DNA of 64,000 bases from Blastochloris viridis (GTDB lineage: Bacteria; Pseudomonadota; Alphaproteobacteria; UBA2136; UBA6156), in NCBI GenBank assembly GCA_005768725.1, contig VAFM01000001.1:186001-250000 (forward strand), read 5' to 3'. The notes below the pieces were generated by a model. It was given only the letters and a program-made list of their open reading frames with translations. It did not search any database and had not been told where the DNA came from. Each line of letters starts with the position of its first letter. Position 1 is the first letter of the stretch. The position numbers and the translations under genes are program-made. Of this stretch, positions 16,027 through 23,973 are shown piece after piece.

Positions 16027-16497
16027 GTGAAAACTATCGGTATGTACACCCTGATTAAGCCTGATGACAGTTTTACCGGCAAGATGCCAGCGCCGCGCAT
16101 TTACCTGGGTGGTCAAAGCCGTGGACGTGACTGGCGGATGGAGTTTTTCCAGCGGTTTTCGCGGATGGACATTACGTTCATCAATCCGCGTCGTGAGCCG
16201 TTCATTGACCCGGAAATGGAACCTGCGGCCCACGCCAAGCAAGTGGCCTGGGAGCGTCAGGCACTGGATGTGGCAGATATTGGTGTATTCTGGCTGGGTG
16301 AAGGTTTGAGCAACCAAGCCGCGCGTGTGGAAATTGGCTACATGTTGGGTGCCCAGAAGCCCGTATTGCTGGGCGCGCAGCCCGGATTTATGGGGGTTGA
16401 ACACCTGGTATGCTTCAGTGGCTTGGTGGTTGCGCCTTCGCTTGAAGGTTTGATGAACCGCTTTGCGTCGGTTTTGAGTGGCTTGCAGACGGGTTAA
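16027..16497 (+). CDS. Nucleoside 2-deoxyribosyltransferase-like protein
   Basis: A 156-residue protein whose pattern fits the nucleoside 2-deoxyribosyltransferase fold: IYLGGQSRGRDWRMEF near the N terminus, FINPRR, then QVAWERQALDVADIGVFWL, and SNQAARVEIGYMLGAQKPVLLG with the Glu in VEIGYM as likely catalytic residue. The family swaps bases between deoxyribonucleosides or hydrolyses modified nucleotides; some members act on nucleotide-like signals. The substrate is not predictable. The start is GTG 16027 or ATG 16042; the second has no better ribosome-binding site. It ends the operon. Confidence 0.65.
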   Translation: MKTIGMYTLIKPDDSFTGKMPAPRIYLGGQSRGRDWRMEFFQRFSRMDITFINPRREPFIDPEMEPAAHAKQVAWERQALDVADIGVFWLGEGLSNQAARVEIGYMLGAQKPVLLGAQPGFMGVEHLVCFSGLVVAPSLEGLMNRFASVLSGLQTG

Positions 16498-16520
16498 TTG
16501 TTTTTAGCAGATATAAAAAT

Positions 16521-16544
16521 CCGGCCCGCTTTTCAGCGGGCCGG
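16521..16544. terminator. Bidirectional terminator
   Basis: Perfect 10-bp stem CCGGCCCGCT / AGCGGGCCGG with loop TTTC. T-rich on the right, A-rich on the left, so it can serve both the operon at 15628-16497 and the convergent gene at 16567. Confidence 0.85.
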
Positions 16545-16566
16545 TTTAGTTTTTCGTGTATCAGGG

Positions 16567-17226
16567 TCAGCCGTTCTTGCGCAGGTAGCGCTCGTAGCGC
16601 ATCAGTGCCTGTGCCGCCGGATCATGGTTGATCAGGCCGCTGTCGACGAGTTGCAGCGCGAGATCGAAGGGTACCCAGTGACCGCCTTTGATGGTCGGGT
16701 CGATGCCTTCGGTTGCCGGAACGAATTCCGACGGCAGTTGGATGGCGAAGTAGGCATCGAACGTCGTCATGTTGGCCGGCTTCACGAAGGTGCCGCCGAG
16801 CTTGATGATGTTGACATCTTCGAGATATTTGCCGGTTTCGCCTTTGAGCTGGCGGAGGACCGCCTGTTCGGGTGATTCTTCGTAGACCAGCGCGTCGATG
16901 TTGTCCGGCTTCCCTTCCCAGTTGTTCTTGATCGAGCCCGAGGGCAGGGTCAGAACTTCGTCTTCCGCGAGGAAGATCGGCGGGCCGGTGGCGACGTCAA
17001 CTTCGATCGAGTGCGGGCGTTCCGGCGCGTAGTCTTCCGCGAAGCGGAGTACCATGCCGGGTTTGCGCTCGTGCAGGATGAGGACGCGATCGGTGGCGAC
17101 CGCGTGGATGACGGCGGTCACGTTGTCGGGCATCCAGGTGCGGTCGGATGCTCCGCCGTGGAAGCGGGTGCGGTAACCGCGCGCGAATTCCGACGTATCG
17201 ATAAGGTTTTGGGTATTCTCTGCCAT
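16567..17226 (-). CDS. Nudix-fold protein with degenerate Nudix box
   Basis: A 219-residue protein. Residues 37-60 and 95-200 look like the Nudix fold of ADP-ribose pyrophosphatase type, with the box region ESPEQAVLRQLKGETGKYLE. The consensus REUXEEXGU reads RQLKGETGK here: the first Glu is Gln and the middle Glu is Gly, so two of the metal-binding carboxylates are missing. It may be a binding protein instead of a hydrolase. The ATG at 17226 has GGAGG nine bases upstream. Codon choice favours GTC, ATC and CTC, unlike most neighbours. The fold assignment is moderately sure. Confidence 0.6.
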   Translation of the reverse strand: MAENTQNLIDTSEFARGYRTRFHGGASDRTWMPDNVTAVIHAVATDRVLILHERKPGMVLRFAEDYAPERPHSIEVDVATGPPIFLAEDEVLTLPSGSIKNNWEGKPDNIDALVYEESPEQAVLRQLKGETGKYLEDVNIIKLGGTFVKPANMTTFDAYFAIQLPSEFVPATEGIDPTIKGGHWVPFDLALQLVDSGLINHDPAAQALMRYERYLRKNG

Positions 17227-17317
17227 TGGGAGACCTCCATGAAAAACGGCAGTTGAGATAAGTATTACAGCCCTCTATATGGGGCCGATATCCTGTTTTT
17301 CAAGGGGAAAGGCGCGT

Positions 17318-17833
17318 TTAGCAGTACTTGGAGAGGTCGGCGAGGGCCTGCATGAGGCCGCGGGTGCTGAAGCTGCTTTCCAGTGCGATATTGCTGACCA
17401 TCGGCTGGTAGCGGACGATAAGGTAGGTATCCGGCTTCAGCATGTGGGCGGCATTTTCGGCATCGTACGCCAGCACGAGATTGTAGCCGCGGCGGGCGCC
17501 TTCGATCGGCAGGGGTACGAGAATTTCGGAGATCTCGGCAACCGGCGGGCGGACCAATGGTGCGATGAAGAGTGCGCGGACATCCAGCGTACCTTTGCTG
17601 GTGGGAATACCGTCGGTGGACAGTGTGAACTCGGCCGCGTGGGCACGGATGGTACAACTGCGGGGCTCGATAAACCATTCGCCATAGGTGAGGGCGCGCG
17701 GGGCCGGGGCTGCATAGCCCTGAGGGCGCGCCGACGTGCGCACCGAGCTACCCGGCGCCTGTGGGGCTGATGAACAGGCGGATACGAGGGCAGAGGCCAG
17801 TAAGAGGGCGGTGAGCGGTTTTTTGTTCTTCAT
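17318..17833 (-). CDS. Putative lipoprotein of unknown function
   Basis: A 171-residue protein with a lipoprotein signal: basic MKNKK, hydrophobic core, and lipobox LVSAC with Cys20 as the lipidation site. A short Ser/Pro/Ala linker follows, then a domain with two further cysteines, one in the middle (RSCTIR) and one as the last residue (SKYC), which may pair. I see no known domain. It is divergent from dusB. Codon use resembles the preceding Nudix-like gene. Confidence 0.7.
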   Translation of the reverse strand: MKNKKPLTALLLASALVSACSSAPQAPGSSVRTSARPQGYAAPAPRALTYGEWFIEPRSCTIRAHAAEFTLSTDGIPTSKGTLDVRALFIAPLVRPPVAEISEILVPLPIEGARRGYNLVLAYDAENAAHMLKPDTYLIVRYQPMVSNIALESSFSTRGLMQALADLSKYC

Positions 17834-17890
17834 GGCTTACACTCTAGCGTAATTGGCTTGTTTTGGAGTGGTTTTGCAGGCGTTTAGGGG

Positions 17891-17919
17891 TTGACGGGTG
17901 CTTATGTTTTGGGCACGTT
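17891..17919 (+). promoter_or_regulatory. Possible dusB promoter, leaderless geometry
   Basis: TTGACG at 17891-17896, 17-base spacer, CACGTT at 17914-17919. The dusB ATG is at 17926, where transcription would be expected to start. The -10 is a poor match, so this is weaker than the secG case. Confidence 0.35.
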
Positions 17920-17925
17920 GCGGCC

Positions 17926-18993
17926 ATGAGCCAGACCCCTGCCAATAACCTTGGTTTTATTCGTGTAAAAGAGCCTTCTGCCCCCGTGGCCAAGGCTTTT
18001 GTGCCGTTGCCGGAGATCCGTATCGGCAGCCACTTGCTGGAGAATAATACCGTGCTGGCGCCGATGACTGAAATTACCGACCGTCCGACCCGTTTATTGA
18101 ACAAGATCTACGGCGCTGGTCTAGTGGTTAGCGAGATGGTGGCGGCGGAAGGTGTAGTTCGCCAGGCTGTCGTGGCGGCGCAGAAGGCGACGTTTGATGT
18201 GCGTCAGGGCATCCATAGCGTACAGATTGTTGGCGGCGACCCGACCAATATGGGTGTGGCGGCGCAGGTGAATGAGAAGGCAGGTGCCGATATCATCGAC
18301 ATCAACATGGGGTGCCCCGTGAAGAAGGTGGTGAACTGCATGGCCGGAAGTGCCCTGATGCGTGAGCCTGAGCTGGTGGAGCGTATTGTGGGGGAAGTGG
18401 TTGAGAAGGTGAATATTCCGGTGACGCTGAAGACGCGCTTAGGCTGGAATGAAGAGATGAAGAATGGCGTGCAAATTGCTCAAATTGCAGAGAAATGTGG
18501 CGTAAAGCTGCTGGCAATTCATGGCCGTACCCGTGCCCAGATGTACACCGGCAGTGCCGATTGGAAAGCTATCCGGAAGATTAAAGAAGCCGTGAATATT
18601 CCGGTGCTGGTGAACGGGGATATCCATACGATTGATGACGCTATCACGGCGCTGGAACAAAGTGGTTGCGATGGCGTGATGATCGGCCGTGCAACCCAAG
18701 GCAAGCCGTGGTTGCTGGGGCAGGTGGCGCATTACCTGAAGACAGGTGAGCGTTTGCCGGATCCCTCTTTAGAAGAGCAGTGTGAAGTAGTGTGCGAGCA
18801 CATTGCGCTGGCGGTGGAGCTGTATGGCGAGTTTTCCGGCATCCACCACATGCGCAAGCACGTGGCGGGTTATACCAAGGGTTTGATTGGTGGACGTGAG
18901 TTGCGGATGAAGCTGAACGAGATGACCGTGGCCAGCGAAATGCAGAGCGGGGTACGGGCTCTGTTTGAAGCGAACCGTAATGCACTCAATTAG
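17926..18993 (+). CDS. dusB: tRNA-dihydrouridine synthase DusB (NifR3)
   Basis: A 355-residue flavin enzyme that reduces uridines in the tRNA D-loop. Seen: VLAPMTEITDRPTR at the barrel start, VVSEMV, the catalytic cysteine in INMGCPVKKV, KTRLGW, IHGRTRAQMYTGSADW, VNGDI and GVMIGRATQGKPW. In alphaproteobacteria this gene (nifR3) usually precedes ntrB-ntrC-ntrY-ntrX; in gamma- and betaproteobacteria it precedes fis. Here two unrelated membrane-protein genes follow on the other strand, then fis, ntrY and ntrX. Start 17926 was taken over 17863 since the family N terminus fits and the promoter lies between. Confidence 0.94.
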   Translation: MSQTPANNLGFIRVKEPSAPVAKAFVPLPEIRIGSHLLENNTVLAPMTEITDRPTRLLNKIYGAGLVVSEMVAAEGVVRQAVVAAQKATFDVRQGIHSVQIVGGDPTNMGVAAQVNEKAGADIIDINMGCPVKKVVNCMAGSALMREPELVERIVGEVVEKVNIPVTLKTRLGWNEEMKNGVQIAQIAEKCGVKLLAIHGRTRAQMYTGSADWKAIRKIKEAVNIPVLVNGDIHTIDDAITALEQSGCDGVMIGRATQGKPWLLGQVAHYLKTGERLPDPSLEEQCEVVCEHIALAVELYGEFSGIHHMRKHVAGYTKGLIGGRELRMKLNEMTVASEMQSGVRALFEANRNALN

Positions 18994-18994
18994 A

Positions 18995-19019
18995 AAAAGC
19001 CCCGGTGAACGGGGCTTTT
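18995..19019 (+). terminator. Terminator after dusB
   Basis: Stem AAAAGCCCC / GGGGCTTTT right after the stop codon. It separates dusB from the downstream fis-ntrYX region and can also serve the convergent minus-strand gene. Confidence 0.85.
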
Positions 19020-19036
19020 CTTTTCAGGTGGCAGAT

Positions 19037-19675
19037 TCAGATATACGCATTGAGCTTCAGGTAGCCTTTGGTGAGGACCTCGGAGCGCGGATAGCGGGTT
19101 TCTGGTTCATCCATTTCGGATCTTGCCAGATACTCGTGGAAGTATTTCCGGAGCTTGTTGTAGCGCTTTTGTGGTTCTTCCGGGATGATGATGTTCGTTT
19201 TTGCAAGCTCGGCTGATGCTTGCGGAAGATCGTCCTCCAGCAACGAGATGAACGTCAGAACTTCTCTTTTGAAATATAGATGTCCGAAGTAGCCGAGCTT
19301 GAGACCGGGCATCAGCAACCTGTCGAGATCATTCAGGGCTTTGCGGGCACGCGCAAAGCTGTAGATGTCATAGGCATCGGAGAGGGCGCCTGCGAATCGT
19401 TGCTCCAGTTCATCCAGCTTTTGGCGCGAAAGAGCTATCTGCTTTTTATGGTAAGCGCTTGATACGCCGCCGTTGTACCAAAATTCGGTTCGATATGACA
19501 CGGCGGCTGCCAGCCATTGAGTGGCAAACATGTAAGCGCCGATGCTGATCAGAACGAGGATGATGGCGAGTGGGAGGGAGAGAAGGTTTTTGTGAAGGAG
19601 GACCAGTATGAGGACTCCGACACCGATAAGAAGGGTGATGCGTATAGCTATGATGCGCGTTGTAAGGTGTTCCAT
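19037..19675 (-). CDS. Membrane protein of unknown function, 212 residues
   Basis: Unrecognised. From the ATG at 19675 (AAAGGA upstream) it has two adjacent N-terminal membrane helices (about 12-30 and 35-58), then a soluble, charged, helical domain with a probable coiled coil (KKQIALSRQKLDELEQRF). The overall plan, two helices plus a helical cytoplasmic part, is shared with the next gene, though I could not align them convincingly. Both lie on the minus strand inside what would be a dusB-fis unit, so they look inserted there. Confidence 0.65.
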   Translation of the reverse strand: MEHLTTRIIAIRITLLIGVGVLILVLLHKNLLSLPLAIILVLISIGAYMFATQWLAAAVSYRTEFWYNGGVSSAYHKKQIALSRQKLDELEQRFAGALSDAYDIYSFARARKALNDLDRLLMPGLKLGYFGHLYFKREVLTFISLLEDDLPQASAELAKTNIIIPEEPQKRYNKLRKYFHEYLARSEMDEPETRYPRSEVLTKGYLKLNAYI

Positions 19676-19755
19676 GAGATTAGTCCTTTGCGAAAGAATG
19701 CTTTCACTTATCTGTATACGGTATGTGGCGGCAAATATCAACTACCCCAAATAGG

Positions 19756-19784
19756 CGAAAACCCCGGCTGTACCGGGGGTTTCG
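19756..19784 (-). terminator. Terminator between the two membrane-protein genes
   Basis: Stem CGAAA.CCCCGG / CCGGGGGTTTCG, 10 bases past the stop of the 19794-20441 gene on the minus strand, with a T-rich tail there. Confidence 0.75.
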
Positions 19785-19793
19785 TTGTCGTTA

Positions 19794-20441
19794 TTAAAGA
19801 GCGGCTTTGTGGAGCCGACACATAACCCTGTTGAACAAGAGTTGCTCGGATGCGCCAATCTGGCTTGCAAACGCGCGGCTGAACTCGGTTACTATCTCTT
19901 CACGCTTTTGCGGTGATCCGAACTTGAACGTGGGACGCTGAAGGGCTTTCAGGTTCAAGATTTCGTTCACTGCGTCCTCTACCTTTGGAGAGGGGGGTAG
20001 AAGTACCATTTTTGGCTGTCGGCGTGCATAGGATTGTTCTGCCGCTTTGCGTGAGTTGAGAGCTTCTTTGACGTGCGCCACATAGGATTCCGTCTGCTTT
20101 TCGAGGGTTTTGACCTTATCCAGCAGGGCTGCGGTTGTGCTGACCAGGATGGCATGACGGCGGGAGATATCTCTCAGCTGTTGCTTGTAGGCGTGCAGAT
20201 CCTCGAAGTGCGTGGTGGAGAGGTAGGCCTTGGTTTGCAATGCGTGGATACGGGCGAGCCGTTCGGCAATGTGCTGGAGGTGGAGCTTAACCGTGAGTGT
20301 ATCTTTCACGGCTTCTGCAAACGCCAGCACAAAGCAGGCGTATGCCCATGGTGTAAACCAGGCGAATGGAACAATGACGATGCCATAAAGCAAGGTGCAT
20401 TTGGCCGTGTGGAAGGCCAGGGCGAGGGGGGAAGTTTTCAT
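19794..20441 (-). CDS. Membrane protein of unknown function, 215 residues
   Basis: Unrecognised. The ATG at 20441 has AAAGG upstream. Two hydrophobic segments (about 12-30 and 31-50) are followed by a long helical region rich in Lys, Gln and Leu, likely coiled coil, with one Cys near each end. The last 80 residues are basic (RRQPKMVLLPPSPK and on). The longer frame to 20549 has no start support. Own terminator, own transcript. Role unknown; position between dusB and fis is the noteworthy part. Confidence 0.6.
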   Translation of the reverse strand: MKTSPLALAFHTAKCTLLYGIVIVPFAWFTPWAYACFVLAFAEAVKDTLTVKLHLQHIAERLARIHALQTKAYLSTTHFEDLHAYKQQLRDISRRHAILVSTTAALLDKVKTLEKQTESYVAHVKEALNSRKAAEQSYARRQPKMVLLPPSPKVEDAVNEILNLKALQRPTFKFGSPQKREEIVTEFSRAFASQIGASEQLLFNRVMCRLHKAAL

Positions 20442-20831
20442 GAGCGTTGGCCTTTCCGGTAACGCAAGAGGGAAACAGTAACTATTGGTTGAAGATGTAG
20501 GTGTTGGCTGGGAGGATATCAAGGGGTCTAGTGATGGGGGATTGGGCATCTGTTTTAGGGGCTACAAGATGGGTGTAAGGTTGCCCGAAAGTGAAAAATT
20601 TTGCTGGGGGACGTGCTTTAAGGGACGCTATAGGTTGTGGGTAAGTTGGTAAGTGATTGGTAAGACTTATGTGTAAAACGTAGCTAAACGGCAACAGGGG
20701 GTGGGGATAAGTTTTTACGATTGCCGCTTGTTGTATACCCAGTGATGGTGGTATAAGCAGATTAGTTGAGGGAAAAGAACACAAGATGTAGTGGCCCCAC
20801 CCTCGGCTGCTAGGTTCCATGAAACAGAAAG
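20442..20831. other. 390-base gap upstream of fis
   Basis: No gene is supported here. It is richer in A and T than its surroundings and holds short direct repeats of the type TTGGTAAG near 20644-20665, plus the predicted fis promoter at 20728-20757. It must also hold the divergent promoter of the 19794-20441 gene. The length fits a regulated fis control region, but no operator could be read. Confidence 0.5.
20728..20757 (+). promoter_or_regulatory. Predicted fis promoter
   Basis: TTGTTG at 20728-20733, 18-base spacer, TATAAG at 20752-20757, about 75 bases upstream of the fis ATG. Confidence 0.45.
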
Positions 20832-21245
20832 ATGTCTTCGATGACCGCGTCCTCCCTGCCACAACAAAGCTCCCTTCAAGCTGCGCAAAACGCTCAACCC
20901 TTTGGTGTACAAGCCTTTGCCAACCCGGGTCTTGGTTCTCCGCGCCAACTCAGCCCGCTGTACCGTCAGCGCGCTGAAGCCTTCAACGAAAGCCTGCCGG
21001 CCACCGTTGATGCCTGCCTGAAGACCTACTTTAAAGACCTGAACGGCATGAGCCCGGCTGCCGGCATGTACGTTAAGGTGATTTCCCAAGTGGAAAAGCC
21101 GCTGATTGAGCACGTACTCCGCTATGTCCGCATCAACCAAGTGCGCGCCGCCAGCATTCTGGGTATCAACCGCAACACGCTGCGTAAGAAGATCCAGGCG
21201 CTGAACATTGACCTCGACAAGCTGATGAGCGACGTCGGTCACTAA
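20832..21245 (+). CDS. fis: Fis family DNA-binding protein
   Basis: A 137-residue protein. After about 55 poorly conserved residues it follows E. coli Fis closely: CLKTYFKDLNG (Fis ALKNYFAQLNG), then VEKPLIEHVLRYVRINQ and RAASILGINRNTLRKKI, the helix-turn-helix. Fis bends DNA, organises the nucleoid and controls growth-linked promoters. The same C-terminal segment ends NtrC, and alphaproteobacteria normally carry ntrB-ntrC at this spot. The conservation ahead of the HTH argues for a true Fis over a bare NtrC remnant. A long N-terminal extension rich in Gln, Ser and Ala is unusual. Confidence 0.85.
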   Translation: MSSMTASSLPQQSSLQAAQNAQPFGVQAFANPGLGSPRQLSPLYRQRAEAFNESLPATVDACLKTYFKDLNGMSPAAGMYVKVISQVEKPLIEHVLRYVRINQVRAASILGINRNTLRKKIQALNIDLDKLMSDVGH

Positions 21246-21263
21246 GTCGGTGACTCTTCAAGA

Positions 21264-21295
21264 GCAGGGGCCAAAACGGCCCCTGCTTTGTTTTT
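21264..21295 (+). terminator. Terminator after fis
   Basis: Perfect 9-bp stem GCAGGGGCC / GGCCCCTGC with loop AAAAC, followed by TTTGTTTTT. It separates fis from ntrY. Confidence 0.88.
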
Positions 21296-21491
21296 GCCAC
21301 CCTTGAGTACTGGCTTGTACACGTCGGGGATGGCAAAAAGCAAACCAGATGACCGTTTGTGGCCGCCTGTTACTGTTCTGAGGCTTTGTCCTTCAGACGT
21401 TTTTGTATCTGTGTGATATTTGGGCGGGCGTTTACGGCGCCAATGTGTGGGTGGGCTGGCTTTTTTCGGAGTTTCTGGCAGATTAGCTGGC

Positions 21492-23939
21492 ATGAGTGCA
21501 CGTAAAGAGACCAAGGCCAAGGAACGCAAACCGGTAAAGACCGCTAAAAAGGCGGCGCCGAAGGCCGTGCGTGCCGCTCCGCCCAGGGCAGAGGTGGTTG
21601 TGGTAGAGGCCAAGCCCGAGCCTGTGCGTGAGGTAGTGAAGCCTGCAGCACGTGCCGAGCGGGCGCAGGCCGAAGCCTTGTATGAGCCGCTGGGGCATGA
21701 CGAGACCATTGCCGCCGTATGGCCGGTGGTGGGCGACCGCCGCAAACCGCGCCGCGGGCACCACCCGGTGTTCCGGTACTTGCGCTATGGGTTTGTCGGG
21801 CTGATCGGGATTCTTCTGATCGTTTTGTTCGGGATTCTATTACTTGCGAACAGTTGGCCCAGCTTGAGCGGGCCGGCGTATCTGGCGCTTATCAATATTA
21901 ATATCATCGGGTTGGTACTGCTGCTGCTGTATGTGGTGCGGCGTGTGGTGGTGATGATGCTCGACCGGCGCGGGCGTTTGCGCGGTAGCCGTTTACACTG
22001 GCGCGTGCTGGGGATGTTCGTATTTCTGGCCGTATTGCCTGCGGTAGGGACCGGAGGGACCGCGATCTATTTGCTCAACCAGGGTATTGAGAGCTGGTTT
22101 GCCACCAAAGTGAGTGTGGCACTGGAAGGTGGGCGTCAGGTTGCCGAAGGGTATTTAAAAGAGAGTGGCCGCAGCCTGCAGGCCGATACCGTGGCCATGA
22201 GCCGCGACCCGCAGTGGCAGTTGCCAGCTTTGCTTCTGAGCCAGGAGACCGTAGGTGGCTGGTTGCGTCAGCAAATGTACGTAAAGCAACTGGAAGAGCT
22301 GGCTGTTGTGGACAGCGAAGGCCAGGTCATGGTGAGCGGCAGCGGGTTGAAATTCCTGATTCTGCCGGGTGAGGTGATTCAGTATTTGCAGAATGCTGAG
22401 TTTCAGCGTGTGAACGGCGGGGCCGTGTGGTCGGAAGTGTTCCGCCAAGCCGATGGGCGCCGCGTGCTGGCAGTGGCACCGCTTAAAGCCGGATTATGGC
22501 TGGTGGCCCAAAAGAGCCTGAACAACGAAATGCTGGCGCGGATTGAAGATACCGCGATGGCCTATCACGATTACGCCAACATGATGCAGGAGCGTGAGAA
22601 GATCCGTCATGTGGTGACGCTGTTCATGCTGCTGCTGCTGGGTAGCACGGTGACGGCGGCGGTGTGGGCGGGTATCCGTTTAGCCAATAAAATTGTGAAG
22701 CCGGTGACCGAGCTGGTGCACGGGACCAACCGCGTGAGTGCGGGTGATTTGAGTGTGCGCCTTGAGCCCCGTGATGATGGTGAATTGGGCGTGCTGACGC
22801 AGGCCTTTAACCGGATGACGGTGCAGCTTGCCAGTAACCGTGATTTGCTGGAACGGAAAAATAACGAGCTGGATGAGCGCCGGCGCTTTATTGAAGCGAT
22901 TCTGACCGGTGTGAGTGCCGGTGTGGTGGCCGTGGATGATGAAGGCATTGTGCGTGTGGCCAACCAGAGTGCGATTGCGATGCTGAAGCTGACCATGGGC
23001 ACCAAGCTTGCCAAGGCCGCACCTGAATTGGCTGACCTTGTACATGATGTAAGCCGTGGCAACGTGGTCGGCCGTGGGGTTGTTCAGCATGAAATGAAGG
23101 TGACTGTGGAGGAGGGGGATACCCGCACCCTGCTGGTACGCCTTGTACCGCAGGCGGCGACGAACTCGAGTAATCTGCGCGGTGTGATTTTGACGTTTGA
23201 CGATATTACGCCGCTTATCGGGGCGCAGCGCTTGGCCGCATGGCAGGACGTGGCGCGGCGTTTGGCGCATGAGATCAAGAATCCGCTGACGCCTATTCAG
23301 TTGAGTGCTGAGCGCCTGAAGCGCCGCTATGGCAAACAGATTACGCAGGATACCGACCTGTTCATGCAGCTGTGCGATACGATTGTTCAGCAGAGCGAAG
23401 AAATGCGTCGCATGACCAATGAGTTCAGCGACTTTGCCCGCATGCCGCAGGCCCAGATGGCGGATGAGAATATGGTAGAGCTGGTGGACGGTGTTGTGGT
23501 GCTGCAGCGCGCGCGTGGTGGCGTGGAATTTATCACGGACTACAATGTAGCTGTGGCGATGGTAAAGGCTGACAAAGGCCAGGTGACGCGGGTTTTCACC
23601 AACTTGCTGGAGAATGCGTACAATGCCATTGCTGAAAGGGAAGGCACAAATCTGCCACAGGGACGGGTCGAAATTGTTGCGAGGGAGCAACAAGCTGGTA
23701 TGCTCACAGTTGAAATACGTGACAACGGCCGGGGCCTTCCCGAGAACGTCGAGGTTGAAAGTTTGTTCGACCCCTACGTGACTACTCGGAAAGGCGGAAC
23801 CGGGCTGGGTTTAGCCATCGTCAAACGCGTGATGGATGAACACGGCGGTACGGTGCGATTGCTGCGACGGAAAACCGGTGGAACCACAGTTGAACTGGGT
23901 TTCCCGCTCGCCGAACCAGCGATTGCCGCCACCACCTAG
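21492..23939 (+). CDS. ntrY: Nitrogen-regulation sensor histidine kinase NtrY
   Basis: An 815-residue membrane kinase. After a basic Lys/Ala/Pro-rich N-terminal tail of about 50 residues come three membrane helices (about 95-190), a periplasmic sensor region, another helix near 380, HAMP, a PAS domain, then the kinase core: H box RLAHEIKNPLTP, N box NLLENAYNAI, G boxes DNGRGLP and TGLGLAIV. It phosphorylates NtrX and is linked in alphaproteobacteria to nitrogen, envelope and redox control. The ATG at 21492 is taken because the upstream extension is implausible. ntrX follows after 34 bases. Confidence 0.93.
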   Translation: MSARKETKAKERKPVKTAKKAAPKAVRAAPPRAEVVVVEAKPEPVREVVKPAARAERAQAEALYEPLGHDETIAAVWPVVGDRRKPRRGHHPVFRYLRYGFVGLIGILLIVLFGILLLANSWPSLSGPAYLALININIIGLVLLLLYVVRRVVVMMLDRRGRLRGSRLHWRVLGMFVFLAVLPAVGTGGTAIYLLNQGIESWFATKVSVALEGGRQVAEGYLKESGRSLQADTVAMSRDPQWQLPALLLSQETVGGWLRQQMYVKQLEELAVVDSEGQVMVSGSGLKFLILPGEVIQYLQNAEFQRVNGGAVWSEVFRQADGRRVLAVAPLKAGLWLVAQKSLNNEMLARIEDTAMAYHDYANMMQEREKIRHVVTLFMLLLLGSTVTAAVWAGIRLANKIVKPVTELVHGTNRVSAGDLSVRLEPRDDGELGVLTQAFNRMTVQLASNRDLLERKNNELDERRRFIEAILTGVSAGVVAVDDEGIVRVANQSAIAMLKLTMGTKLAKAAPELADLVHDVSRGNVVGRGVVQHEMKVTVEEGDTRTLLVRLVPQAATNSSNLRGVILTFDDITPLIGAQRLAAWQDVARRLAHEIKNPLTPIQLSAERLKRRYGKQITQDTDLFMQLCDTIVQQSEEMRRMTNEFSDFARMPQAQMADENMVELVDGVVVLQRARGGVEFITDYNVAVAMVKADKGQVTRVFTNLLENAYNAIAEREGTNLPQGRVEIVAREQQAGMLTVEIRDNGRGLPENVEVESLFDPYVTTRKGGTGLGLAIVKRVMDEHGGTVRLLRRKTGGTTVELGFPLAEPAIAATT

Positions 23940-23973
23940 ATTGGAGCGGGCCAAGAACAGGAGACAAGAACCC

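Noticed and set aside
21294..21336. Possible third copy of the structured repeat
   Set aside because: It has a TTGCCACCC/GGATGGCAA stem and an inner GTAC pair followed by CGTCG, but the shared loop text is missing.
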